Origin: JACMNW01 sp031413495
Lineage (GTDB): Bacteria > Pseudomonadota > Alphaproteobacteria > Rhodobacterales > Rhodobacteraceae
DNA length: 14,293 bases
Direction of reading: 5' to 3'
NCBI GenBank assembly: GCA_031413495.1
Contig: JANOFE010000272.1
Location: 1 to 14,293, forward strand
Each line of letters starts with the position of its first letter. Position 1 is the first letter of the stretch. Under the pieces are notes generated by a model. It saw nothing but the letters and a program-made list of their open reading frames with translations. It was not told the DNA's origin and searched no databases. This document shows positions 7,369 through 14,068 of this stretch, piece by piece. The position numbers were made by a program, and so were the translations under genes.

Positions 7369-8708
7369 CGAGGAAACTCTTTGGTACCGACGGTGTGCGT
7401 GGGCGAGCAAATACCTATCCGATGACGGCGGATATGGCGCTGCGTCTGGGGGCAGCGGCGGGGCGGTATTTCCGGCGCGATGGATCATCCGCGCACCGGG
7501 TGGTGATTGGCAAGGATACCCGGTTGTCGGGCTATATGCTGGAAAACGCACTGACAGCGGGGCTGACCAGTACCGGCATGAACGTATTACTGCTTGGGCC
7601 AATCCCGACACCAGCGGTGGGATTTCTGACCCGGTCGATGCGTGCTGATTTAGGCGTGATGATTTCTGCCAGCCACAACCCGCATCATGACAACGGGATC
7701 AAGTTTTTCGGGCCAGATGGGTTCAAACTGTCAGACGAGGCGGAAGCCGAGATTGAAGCGATGCTGGAGGGGGATATTCTGCCCGCCCAGCCCGCCAACA
7801 TAGGCCGCGCCAAGCGGATCGAGGACGGGCGCGGACGCTATCAGGAATATGCCAAGACGACATTTCCGGCCGGGTTGCGGCTGGACGGGTTGAAGGTTGT
7901 GATCGATTGCGCGAATGGGGCAGCCTATAAGGCGGCACCCGATGTGTTGTGGGAATTGGGTGCCGAGGTTATCTCGGTTGGCGTGTCGCCGAACGGCACC
8001 AATATCAATGATCGCTGCGGATCAACCCATACCGAAACTGCGGCTGAGGCGGTGGTGGCCCACGGCGCGCATGTCGGGATATCGCTCGATGGCGATGCAG
8101 ACCGGGTGATGATCCTGGATCAGCATGGCAAGGTGGCGGACGGTGATCAGATTATGGCACTGATGGCGGCGCGTTGGGCGGACGAGGGGCGTCTGCGCGG
8201 CGGGGCGTTGGTCGCGACAGTGATGTCCAATCTGGGGCTGGAGCGGTTTTTGGAAGGCCGCGGTTTGCGGCTGGAACGGACGGCAGTAGGCGACCGGTAT
8301 GTGGTCGAACGGATGCGCGAGGGGGGCTTTAATCTGGGGGGCGAACAATCGGGGCATATCGTGATGACGGATTATGCGACCACCGGCGACGGGTTGATCG
8401 CGGGGTTGCAGTTTCTGGCCGAAATGGCCCGCACGGGGAAACCGGCCTCTGATCTGACGCGGAGTTTTGAGACGGTGCCGCAGATGTTGAAAAACGTCCG
8501 CTATGGGGCCGGGTCGGCGCCGTTGGAGGCGGCGTCGGTGAAGGCGATTATCGCGGCGGCGGAGGTTCGGTTGAAGGGGAAGGGGCGGCTGTTGATTCGG
8601 AAATCGGGGACGGAACCGCTGGTACGGGTGATGGTGGAATGTGAGGATGAGGGGTTGTTGGTCGAGGTGGTGGACGGGATCGTGGCGGCGGTAGAGGCGG
8701 CGGTGTAA
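7365..8708 (+). CDS. glmM: Phosphoglucosamine mutase
   Basis: 447 residues, the normal family length. It interconverts glucosamine-6-phosphate and glucosamine-1-phosphate, feeding UDP-GlcNAc for peptidoglycan and lipopolysaccharide. Start chosen at 7365 (ATGA overlap with the folP stop) because AGGAG (7353-7357) lies 7 nt upstream and the protein then opens MTRKLFGTDGVRG like other GlmM; an earlier GTG in the frame at 7335 adds only shadow sequence. Motifs: ISASHNPHHDNGIKFFG with the phosphoserine Ser103, DGDADR metal loop (Asp242, Asp244, Asp246), GGEQSGHIV sugar-binding loop and RKSGTEPLVRVMVE phosphate-binding loop. GlmM beside folP is a common bacterial arrangement. The last 150 bases are unusually G-rich. 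An inverted repeat GTAACAC-GT-GTGTTAC (8705-8720) overlaps the TAA. Confidence 0.98.
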   Translation: MTRKLFGTDGVRGRANTYPMTADMALRLGAAAGRYFRRDGSSAHRVVIGKDTRLSGYMLENALTAGLTSTGMNVLLLGPIPTPAVGFLTRSMRADLGVMISASHNPHHDNGIKFFGPDGFKLSDEAEAEIEAMLEGDILPAQPANIGRAKRIEDGRGRYQEYAKTTFPAGLRLDGLKVVIDCANGAAYKAAPDVLWELGAEVISVGVSPNGTNINDRCGSTHTETAAEAVVAHGAHVGISLDGDADRVMILDQHGKVADGDQIMALMAARWADEGRLRGGALVATVMSNLGLERFLEGRGLRLERTAVGDRYVVERMREGGFNLGGEQSGHIVMTDYATTGDGLIAGLQFLAEMARTGKPASDLTRSFETVPQMLKNVRYGAGSAPLEAASVKAIIAAAEVRLKGKGRLLIRKSGTEPLVRVMVECEDEGLLVEVVDGIVAAVEAAV

Positions 8709-8745
8709 CACGTGTGTTACGGGCGGTAAGGTGTTGATATAATGC

Positions 8746-8760
8746 GATAAGATTCTTATC
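8746..8760. repeat. Inverted repeat GATAAGA-T-TCTTATC
   Basis: A perfect 7-bp inverted repeat in the AT-rich stretch (about 8733-8804) between glmM and the terminator. It may be an RNA 3'-end structure; no regulator is recognised. Confidence 0.4.
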
Positions 8761-8792
8761 TTTAACCAAATTTTAAGTCCGAACCGAAGGTA

Positions 8793-8836
8793 AAAAATAA
8801 AAACAGGCCGGGGGTTTCCCCGGCCTTTGGCATTTT
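8793..8836. terminator. Bidirectional terminator between glmM and ilvC
   Basis: GGCCGGGG (8806-8813) pairs perfectly with CCCCGGCC (8818-8825) around a 4-nt loop. On the plus strand CTTTGGCATTTTT follows; on the minus strand an A-rich stretch (8791-8803) reads as a T-tract. It can therefore stop glmM from the left and ilvC from the right, as expected between convergent genes. Confidence 0.85.
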
Positions 8837-8844
8837 TCTGGCAA

Positions 8845-8864
8845 GGTGCGTGCAAGCACGCACC
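8845..8864. repeat. Palindrome GGTGCGTGC-AA-GCACGCACC
   Basis: Perfect 9-bp arms with a 2-nt centre, 13 bp beyond the ilvC stop in the direction of ilvC transcription. It resembles dispersed GGTGCGTGC-type palindromes I associate with Rhodobacterales intergenic spaces; that is recollection, not shown by this sequence. It could also add to ilvC transcript 3'-end protection. Confidence 0.6.
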
Positions 8865-8877
8865 CTACGCTATTCAA

Positions 8878-9900
8878 TCAGTTCCGCGCTTTATCGACCA
8901 TCTTGCCTTTGGAAATCCATGGCATCATGTCGCGCAGCTTTTTGCCGACCAGTTCGATCTGGTGTTCGTCGTTGGAGCGGCGTGAGGCCTTGATCGTGGG
9001 TTGGCCGACGGCGTTTTCCAGCATGAAATCACGCACGAATTTGCCGGATTGAATGTCGGCCAGAACCGCCTTCATGCGGGCTTTCGTCTCATCATAGGGC
9101 AAAATGCGCGGGCCGGAGACGTATTGACCGTATTCGGCGGTGTTGCTGATCGAGTAGTCCATGTTGGCAATGCCGCCTTCATAGATGAGGTCCACGATCA
9201 GTTTCACTTCGTGCAGGCATTCAAAATAGGCCATTTCAGGCTCATATCCTGCTTCAACCAGCGTCTCAAAGCCCATGCGGATCAGTTCGACAAGGCCACC
9301 ACAGAGAACGGCTTGTTCACCGAAGAGGTCGGTTTCGCATTCCTGACGGAAGTTCGTCTCGATGATGCCGGAACGCCCGCCACCGATGCCGGAGCAGTAG
9401 CTGAGGCCGATTTCCATGGCTTTGCCAGTGGCGTCATTATGCACGGCGACCAAGCAGGGCACGCCGCCGCCTTTGGTATATTCGCCGCGCACGGTGTGGC
9501 CGGGGCCTTTGGGGGCCATCATGATGATGTCGACGCCGGGTTTGGGCTCGATCAGGCCGAAATGGATGTTCAGGCCGTGGGCAAAGGCGATGGCGGCGCC
9601 TTCGCGGATGTTGTCATGCACGTATTTGCGGTAGGTTTCGGCCTGCAATTCATCGGGCATGGTGAACATGATCAGGTCGGCCCATTTGGCGGCTTCGGCG
9701 ATACCCATGACTTTGAGGCCTTCGCCTGCGGCCTTTTTGGCGGAAGGCGAGCCTTCGCGGAGCGCCACGACGAGGTTTTTTGCGCCAGAATCGCGCAGGT
9801 TCAGCGCGTGGGCGTGGCCTTGGGAGCCGTAGCCAAGGATGGCCACCTTTTTGTCTTTGATCAGGTTGATGTCGCAGTCACGGTCATAATACACGCGCAT
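8878..9900 (-). CDS. ilvC: Ketol-acid reductoisomerase (NADP+), class I
   Basis: 340 residues, normal for class I enzymes. It isomerises and reduces 2-acetolactate or 2-aceto-2-hydroxybutyrate with NADPH and Mg2+, the second common step of valine, isoleucine and leucine synthesis. The start at 9900 (MRVYYDRDCD) has AAGGAAC 7-8 nt upstream; an upstream in-frame start would add 27 atypical residues. Motifs: GYGSQGHAHA dinucleotide loop (Gly23-Ala32), FAHGLNIHFG with His108, APKGPGHTVR, and metal ligands Asp191 and Glu195 in DLFGEQAVLCGG followed by ECLHEVKLIVDLIYEGG. It is convergent with glmM and divergent from an Lrp-type regulator, so control by that regulator is a reasonable inference. Confidence 0.98.
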   Translation of the reverse strand: MRVYYDRDCDINLIKDKKVAILGYGSQGHAHALNLRDSGAKNLVVALREGSPSAKKAAGEGLKVMGIAEAAKWADLIMFTMPDELQAETYRKYVHDNIREGAAIAFAHGLNIHFGLIEPKPGVDIIMMAPKGPGHTVRGEYTKGGGVPCLVAVHNDATGKAMEIGLSYCSGIGGGRSGIIETNFRQECETDLFGEQAVLCGGLVELIRMGFETLVEAGYEPEMAYFECLHEVKLIVDLIYEGGIANMDYSISNTAEYGQYVSGPRILPYDETKARMKAVLADIQSGKFVRDFMLENAVGQPTIKASRRSNDEHQIELVGKKLRDMMPWISKGKMVDKARN

Positions 9901-9955
9901 TTTGTGTTCCTTTGCGGTCGATGGGCGCAGCATAGGGGTTTTCCGGGTGTTTGCT

Positions 9956-9978
9956 GTGCAAAATTTGACGTCTTGCAC
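9956..9978. promoter_or_regulatory. Inverted repeat GTGCAA-N11-TTGCAC, candidate operator
   Basis: Half-sites at 9956-9961 and 9973-9978 lie in the 126-bp divergent region between ilvC and the first Lrp gene. The repeat spans the possible -35 box of the regulator (TTGACG, 9965-9970) and lies 56-78 bp upstream of the ilvC start, so one bound protein could influence both directions. Confidence 0.5.
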
Positions 9979-9993
9979 CAAATATGGAATAAA
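9965..9993 (+). promoter_or_regulatory. Possible promoter of the Lrp pair
   Basis: TTGACG (9965-9970) and AATAAA (9988-9993) have a 17-bp spacer; the first matches the -35 consensus at 5 of 6 and the second the -10 at 4 of 6. Transcription would begin near 10000, about 27 nt ahead of the ATG. Confidence 0.4.
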
Positions 9994-10030
9994 TCATGCG
10001 AAATATAGCAGTAACATGGATTTATCATGC
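9984..10030 (+). promoter_or_regulatory. Phased direct repeat over the Lrp gene start, candidate autoregulatory site
   Basis: ATGGAATAAATCATGC (9984-9999) and ATGGATTTATCATGC (10016-10030) are near-identical apart from one inserted base and A/T changes; their ATCATGC ends are 31 bp apart, about three helical turns. The first covers the possible -10 box and the second the start codon at 10027. Lrp/AsnC proteins typically bind several sites on one DNA face, so autorepression is a reasonable inference. Confidence 0.45.
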
Positions 10031-10485
10031 AGCTTGACGATACTGACCGCAGGATATTGCGGCACCATCTGGCAGAGCCGTCGCTGCCGCGCGCCGAATT
10101 GGCGGTGCTGGCCGGGGTGACGCCCGCGACGCTTTGGCGGCGGTTGGAGCGGTTGGTGGCCGCCGGGGTGATCCGGGCAGAAAGCGTGGTGATTGACTGG
10201 CGCAAGCTGGGCTATGAGGTGGAGGTATCGCTGCGATTCACGCTGGATAAAACCGATCCGCGCGCGTTTGATGATTTTATCGGGGCGGCGCGCGAGGTGC
10301 CGGAAGTGATTGCAATTGAAACGTTTTTGGGCCGGGTGGATGTGCGGCTGAACGTGATTGCACGCGATATGGCACATTATGCGGAGGTCTACCGCGCGCG
10401 CATTCTGACGCTGCCGCATATCGCGGATATCGAGGCATTGATGCTGATTGCCACCATCAAAGACGCGGAAGGATTGCCGCTTTGA
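10027..10485 (+). CDS. Lrp/AsnC family transcriptional regulator (first of a pair)
   Basis: 152 residues, normal for the family. N-terminal winged helix-turn-helix opens with LDDTDRRILRHHL and continues ELAVLAGVTPATLWRRLERLVAAGVI (helix-turn-helix roughly residues 20-47); a linker YEVEVSLRFTL leads into the RAM (effector-binding/oligomerisation) domain to about residue 145, with VPEVIAIETFLGRVDVRLNV in the usual place. Such proteins are octameric or dimeric DNA-binding regulators that sense amino acids. It is transcribed divergently from ilvC, so branched-chain amino acid response is a plausible role, but the effector cannot be read from sequence. GGA 6 nt before the ATG is a weak ribosome site. 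It overlaps the next gene by 4 bases. Confidence 0.93.
   Translation: MQLDDTDRRILRHHLAEPSLPRAELAVLAGVTPATLWRRLERLVAAGVIRAESVVIDWRKLGYEVEVSLRFTLDKTDPRAFDDFIGAAREVPEVIAIETFLGRVDVRLNVIARDMAHYAEVYRARILTLPHIADIEALMLIATIKDAEGLPL
10467..10473 (+). promoter_or_regulatory. Ribosome binding site supporting a TTG start
   Basis: GGAAGGA lies 8 nt ahead of the TTG at 10482, inside the end of the first regulator. It is the strongest ribosome-site match in this part of the window and explains how the second regulator starts on a rare TTG codon. Confidence 0.75.
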
Positions 10486-10937
10486 TCGATTTGGACGATC
10501 TGGATCGGGGGATATGTAGGGCTTTGGCGTTGGATGCTGGGGTCAGTGCCGAGGAATTGGGGCGACGCTTTGGCCTGTCGCAACCAGCGGCATGGCGGCG
10601 GGTGAAGCGGTTGGAGGCGGCGGGGATACTGGCGGGGCGGCGGGTGGAAGTGGACCGGGCCGCACTTGGGTTTGGGGTGACGGTGTTTTTGGGGGTAAAG
10701 CTTGCGACCAAAGGGCGGGTGTCGCTGGAGGATTTTGAGCGGGCGGTGACGGCGATACCGGAAGTGCAGGTGGTGCAGCACGTGCTGGGGCTGTTTGATT
10801 ACCGATTGCGGGTGGTGGCGCGGGATATTGCGGATTTTGAGCGGGTGTTGCGCCGCCGGATCATGACGCTGCCGGGGGTGGGGCAGGTGGAGGCGAATGT
10901 GCTGTTGACCGAAGAACGGCGGCCGGGGCCGATTTGA
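10482..10937 (+). CDS. Lrp/AsnC family transcriptional regulator (second of a pair)
   Basis: 151 residues from a TTG at 10482 that overlaps the preceding TGA (TTGA, 10482-10485). The start is supported by the GGAAGGA site and by the opening IDLDDLDRGICRALALD, which aligns with the first regulator's LDDTDRRIL. Helix-turn-helix: VSAEELGRRFGLSQPAAWRRVKRLEAAGIL. RAM domain: VTAIPEVQVVQHVLGLFDYRLRVVARDIADFERVLRRRIMTLPGVGQVEANVLL. The two proteins share organisation and many positions (WRR.ERL/WRRVKRL, ..ARDMAHY/..ARDIADF, ILTLPHI/IMTLPGV), so they are paralogues by ancient duplication. Tight coupling suggests similar amounts of each are made, perhaps as a mixed oligomer (inference). The gene is very G-rich on the coding strand. 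The aminotransferase starts 96 bp downstream. Confidence 0.92.
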   Translation: MIDLDDLDRGICRALALDAGVSAEELGRRFGLSQPAAWRRVKRLEAAGILAGRRVEVDRAALGFGVTVFLGVKLATKGRVSLEDFERAVTAIPEVQVVQHVLGLFDYRLRVVARDIADFERVLRRRIMTLPGVGQVEANVLLTEERRPGPI

Positions 10938-11033
10938 ATTTTCACCGATTGGCGGGCGGAAATGTCGGAATTGAGTATTTGTGCGAAAAGGAAATCGCTA
11001 AGATTAGGTGAAACCCAGACAGGAGATTTTTAG

Positions 11034-12161
11034 ATGCCCGGACTGCACGACCATGTTGACCCTGAGGGTCTTGAAGAATTCTCGGTTGTGTTCACGGACC
11101 GGTCTTTGAACCATATGTCGGGCAAGTTTGGCGGCGTGATGCGGGATATTTCTGCCATGCTGCGCGAAGTTTATCATGCAGATGCGGTGGCGCTGGTGCC
11201 GGGCGGCGGGTCTTACGCGATGGAGGCGGCGGCGCGGCAGTTTTGCAATGGCAAGCACGCGCTTGTGGTGCGGAATGGGTGGTTTTCGTATAGGTGGAGC
11301 CAGATATTTGACGCGGGCGGGTTTGCCAGTGATGTGACGGTGGTGATGGCGCGGGCCGATGGGGCAGGCGCGCGCGCGCCGTTTTCGCCGCCACCAATTG
11401 ACGAGTTGGTGGCGAAAATTCGGGAGGTGCGCCCTGATGTCGTGTTTGCACCGCATGTGGAGACATCAGCGGGGATTATTCTGCCGGATGATTACATCAC
11501 AGCGATGGCTGCTGCGGCGCATGAGGTTGGTGCGTTGGTGGTGCTGGATTGCATTGCAAGCGGTTGCATCTGGGTGGATATGGCGGCGACGGGCGTGGAT
11601 GTGCTGATTTCCGCGCCGCAAAAGGGGTGGTCGGCGTCGCCATCGGCGGGCTGCGTGATGCTGTCGGCGCGGGCCGAGGCGAAGCTGGCGGAAACCACAT
11701 CGAACAGCTTTGCGATTGATCTGAAGAAATGGCGCGCCATCATGGCGGCCTATGAGGGCGGCGGGCATGCCTATCATGCGACCATGCCGACCGATGCGCT
11801 GGTGGGGTTTCGCGATGCGATGGCAGAGACGCGCGAGATGGGGTTTGAGGCGGCAAAAGCGGCGCAATGGGCGCTGGGCGACGGCGTGCGCGCGATGATG
11901 GCAGGCAAGCAGATTATGTCGGTCGCGGGGGATGGATTTGGCGCGCCCGGCGTGGTGGTGAGTTTCACCGATGATCCAGAGGTGCAGAGCGGGGCCAAAT
12001 TCCGGGCTGCGGGGATGCAAATTGCTGCGGGCGTGCCGTTGCAAGTGGGCGAGGGGGCGGAGTTTCGGACCTTTCGGATTGGTCTGTTTGGGTTGGACAA
12101 GCTGAAAGATGTACCAGCAACTTTGGGCCGGTTGCGCCGGGTGATTGATCAGGTGCTCTAA
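11034..12161 (+). CDS. Class V PLP-dependent aminotransferase (alanine/serine-glyoxylate type)
   Basis: 375 residues, from an ATG with AGGAG about 9 nt upstream. It belongs to fold-type I, class V aminotransferases: DRSLNHMSGKFGGVMRDIS near the N-terminus, the cofactor-binding VPGGGSYAMEAAAR, HVETSAGI (phosphate/substrate region), the PLP-pairing Asp in VVLDCIASG, and the Schiff-base Lys197 in SAPQKGWSASPSAG. The C-terminal small domain includes GVVVSFTDD and FRTFRIGLFG. Relatives move amino groups between alanine or serine and glyoxylate or pyruvate, but the exact substrates cannot be assigned. It lies 96 bp downstream of the Lrp pair on the same strand with a possible regulatory link, and is followed by a strong terminator. 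I see no pathway partners beside it. Confidence 0.88.
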   Translation: MPGLHDHVDPEGLEEFSVVFTDRSLNHMSGKFGGVMRDISAMLREVYHADAVALVPGGGSYAMEAAARQFCNGKHALVVRNGWFSYRWSQIFDAGGFASDVTVVMARADGAGARAPFSPPPIDELVAKIREVRPDVVFAPHVETSAGIILPDDYITAMAAAAHEVGALVVLDCIASGCIWVDMAATGVDVLISAPQKGWSASPSAGCVMLSARAEAKLAETTSNSFAIDLKKWRAIMAAYEGGGHAYHATMPTDALVGFRDAMAETREMGFEAAKAAQWALGDGVRAMMAGKQIMSVAGDGFGAPGVVVSFTDDPEVQSGAKFRAAGMQIAAGVPLQVGEGAEFRTFRIGLFGLDKLKDVPATLGRLRRVIDQVL

Positions 12162-12195
12162 AAATCAGTGACGGGCAAAGCTGCCGATATGCTTT

Positions 12196-12227
12196 GGCCG
12201 GGGACATGCCCCGGCCTGTGCTTTTTT
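12196..12227 (+). terminator. Strong intrinsic terminator after the aminotransferase
   Basis: GGCCGGGG (12196-12203) pairs perfectly with CCCCGGCC (12209-12216) around ACATG, followed by TGTGCTTTTTT ending at 12227. The stem is the same 8-mer pair as in the glmM/ilvC terminator. On the opposite strand only a short A/T stretch follows, so it chiefly serves the plus-strand gene, although it also lies just past the small minus-strand gene. Confidence 0.88.
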
Positions 12228-12241
12228 GCAGCGATAAAAGA

Positions 12242-12490
12242 TTACTGCGCGTTCAAGATGACTTTGACAGCACCAGCGGGGTTTTCACCCGAACGCAGGT
12301 TCTCGGACGATGAGAACAGAAATACAAATCGCGCATATTGCGAGTTGGTCAGATTGCTGAGGTCAGCGTTCGGCACAAGGGTCATGATCTGTGACTCAAT
12401 GGCCGAGCTGAGCATGACCGGTGCGGATTGTGCGAAAGCGCCAGTAGCCGTTGCAGCGATCAGGGTGGTGGCAAGAATAATGCGTTTCAT
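12242..12490 (-). CDS. Small secreted protein of unknown function
   Basis: 82 residues from the ATG at 12490, with AAGGAT about 8 nt upstream. It opens with a textbook signal peptide (MKR, then a hydrophobic Ala/Thr/Ile run, and GAFA before Gln21), giving a mature chain of about 62 residues in the periplasm or outside the cell. The mature part has no cysteine, no transmembrane segment and no enzyme motif; it reads SAPVMLSSAIESQIMTLVP, then NADLSNLTNSQYARFVFLFS and a Gly/Pro-containing tail. The ADLSNLTNSQYARF stretch suggests a short helical bundle. I do not recognise the family; similar small secreted proteins seem to occur in Rhodobacterales (recollection). It stands alone, with the TAA at 12242-12244 facing the aminotransferase terminator. 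Confidence 0.75.
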   Translation of the reverse strand: MKRIILATTLIAATATGAFAQSAPVMLSSAIESQIMTLVPNADLSNLTNSQYARFVFLFSSSENLRSGENPAGAVKVILNAQ

Positions 12491-12811
12491 GGTGTGTATC
12501 CTTTTGATTTGGTTTGTTTCACGTTCAGGTATGCGCCGTCTTGTTGGCGATGAAATGAAGATGGGGCATGTGCGGCCAAAACGGAAATCACTGATTGATC
12601 GCAGCTTCTCGCCAAGTTGTGAGGGTGGGTGAGCGACGGACGGCGGAGTCGCTGAAATCAGAGGTTTTGCGTAGATTTCATGTTACAAAAATCACAGATT
12701 TCAAGATTTCACGCTTGCGTGGAGGATGTGCGATCCCTCTGTGCAAATTTGCACGAAACTTGCGCAAGCAGGACGCGTTACTGGTCTGATACGCCAAAGG
12801 CAAGCTGGAAG
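12491..12811. other. 321-bp non-coding gap with palindromes and a GAAATC/GATTTC cluster
   Basis: No convincing gene is seen; open frames here are short and lack ribosome sites. The part next to 12490 should carry the promoter of the small secreted gene. Further out the hexamer GAAATC or its complement GATTTC occurs five times (12584, 12654, 12674, 12697, 12705), including TGAAATC (12653-12659) facing GATTTCA (12674-12680) as an inverted repeat. Two perfect palindromes follow at 12741-12754 and 12759-12768. The stretch is less GC-rich than its neighbours. A regulatory region or a small RNA is possible. Confidence 0.6.
12741..12768. repeat. Adjacent perfect palindromes GTGCAAATTTGCAC and CTTGCGCAAG
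   Basis: The 14-bp palindrome (12741-12754) and the 10-bp palindrome (12759-12768) have centres 16 bp apart. The half-site GTGCAA is the same as that in the inverted repeat upstream of ilvC (9956-9978). They lie 44-71 bp past the UbiH-family stop and about 250 bp upstream of the small secreted gene. Confidence 0.6.
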
Positions 12812-14011
12812 TCAGCGCAGCCCAAGCCCAACACGCATCAGGGTTTTGCGCAAAGGTGCTACGGCGTATAGCGCGTTTAGTGCTGCACCGCGCAGATCGC
12901 GCAGGGCGGGCGCGCCCAGCATGGACGCGCGGTTCAGGGCATCTATGCCGATGACGCGGGTTTGCACATCGCGGTGGCGGGCGGTTTGGTAGGCGGCAAG
13001 CATGGCGACGTCACCCAAAGCGCCGGGGGTGGTGGTTGCCAGATTGAGCAGGGCCGCGATGTCAGCCAGGCTCATGTTCAAGCCCTGCGCGCCGATCGGG
13101 GGCATGACATGGGCGGCCTCTGCCATCAGGGCGGTGCGGGTCGCGATCAGGCTTTGCGCCATTTGGCTGATGATGGGCCAGACCATGCGCGGTGAGGCGA
13201 GGGTCAGCGGCCCGAGAATATGGCAAGAGCGGGCGTCTATTGCGGATTCGAATGCGCTTGTGTCGAGAGCGGCCAAGCGATGCACCTCTGGCCCATCGGT
13301 CATCCACACCACGGCGGAGGCGGGCATACCGTCACGATCTGGCAAGGGGACGAGGGTGAAGGGGCCGCCAGAGCGGTGAATTTCGGTGGAAACATTGGCA
13401 TGCGGAATGGGGTGCGTGACAGCGAAGGTCAGCGCCTTTTGGCCGTAGCGCCATGTGCGCACGGGAATGCCAAGCGCTTGGCGGACAAAGGAATTGCGGC
13501 CATCTGCGCCGATGAGCAAGCGGGCAGAGATGGCGGTGCCATCGGTTAAGGTAATGCGCGCTTCGGTTTCGCGGGCGAGGATGGATTTGGTGGCGACACC
13601 GGGGCGGAAATCGACGGATGGAAGGTCCGCCAGACGCGCGACCATTTCGCGGCGCAAAAGCCAGTTGGGCAGGTTATAGCCGAAAGGTTGATCGGAGACG
13701 TCGCTGGCATCGAAATCCTTGATGCGGCGGGGCTCATTAGTGGCACCGCCTGCATCAATGATGCGCATGATTTGCAAGGGGGCGGCGTGGGGGATCAGTT
13801 TTTCCCACAGGCCGGCGGCTTTTAGCACGTCGATGCTGGGTTGCAGAAACGCGGTGCTGCGCAGATCGGCACCTGCTGCGGTGGCGGAGGTGACCGGGGG
13901 TTCGGGATCAACGCAGATGACGTTGAACCCGGCCGATCCGAAGGCGGCGGCGGCGGTAAGGCCCGCGACGCCGCCGCCGGAAATTAGAATGTCTGTGGTA
14001 ATGCGTATCAT
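12812..14011 (-). CDS. UbiH/UbiF-family FAD-dependent hydroxylase (ubiquinone biosynthesis)
   Basis: 399 residues from the ATG at 14011; the frame is open upstream to 14053 but the dinucleotide-binding fold starts directly after MIRITTDILI, so the shorter form is preferred, though no clear ribosome site precedes it. N-terminal FAD Rossmann motif ISGGGVAGLTAAAAF (Gly12, Gly14, Gly17), a substrate-face ADLRSTAFLQPS, the LLIGADGRNSFVRQ DG-motif (Asp170), and the second FAD motif AEAAHVMPPIGAQGLNMSLADI (Ala297-His301). The usual G-D-A-A-H of aromatic hydroxylases reads AEAAH here, a form I associate with alphaproteobacterial UbiH-type proteins. Family members hydroxylate the ubiquinone ring at the membrane; which carbon is modified cannot be told, so no symbol is given. 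It follows the HAD-family gene by 57 bp on the same strand. Confidence 0.88.
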   Translation of the reverse strand: MIRITTDILISGGGVAGLTAAAAFGSAGFNVICVDPEPPVTSATAAGADLRSTAFLQPSIDVLKAAGLWEKLIPHAAPLQIMRIIDAGGATNEPRRIKDFDASDVSDQPFGYNLPNWLLRREMVARLADLPSVDFRPGVATKSILARETEARITLTDGTAISARLLIGADGRNSFVRQALGIPVRTWRYGQKALTFAVTHPIPHANVSTEIHRSGGPFTLVPLPDRDGMPASAVVWMTDGPEVHRLAALDTSAFESAIDARSCHILGPLTLASPRMVWPIISQMAQSLIATRTALMAEAAHVMPPIGAQGLNMSLADIAALLNLATTTPGALGDVAMLAAYQTARHRDVQTRVIGIDALNRASMLGAPALRDLRGAALNALYAVAPLRKTLMRVGLGLR

Positions 14012-14068
14012 GAGGCAATAGTAGGGGGCAAAGCGGTGCAGGCCAAGTGACACAACGTCTCGGGTCGC

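Noticed and set aside
8022..8855. 277-residue minus-strand open frame opposite the end of glmM
   Set aside because: His/Pro/Arg-rich shadow sequence that runs through the terminator region; no family likeness.
9001..10008. 335-residue plus-strand open frame opposite ilvC
   Set aside because: Low-complexity His/Phe/Gly-rich antisense shadow of a highly conserved gene; no ribosome site or domain.
9901..10026. Leader-peptide attenuator ahead of ilvC
   Set aside because: No short frame with runs of Leu, Val or Ile codons and no alternative terminator hairpin was found in the 126-bp region.
10027..10937. The Lrp pair as siroheme decarboxylase subunits (NirDL/AhbAB type)
   Set aside because: Both have standard helix-turn-helix and RAM patterns, and I see none of the NirDL/AhbAB-type sequence pattern and no haem or siroheme genes nearby.
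12168..12632. 154-residue plus-strand open frame after the aminotransferase
   Set aside because: It reads through a strong terminator and lies antisense to the small secreted gene, which has better start, ribosome site and signal peptide.
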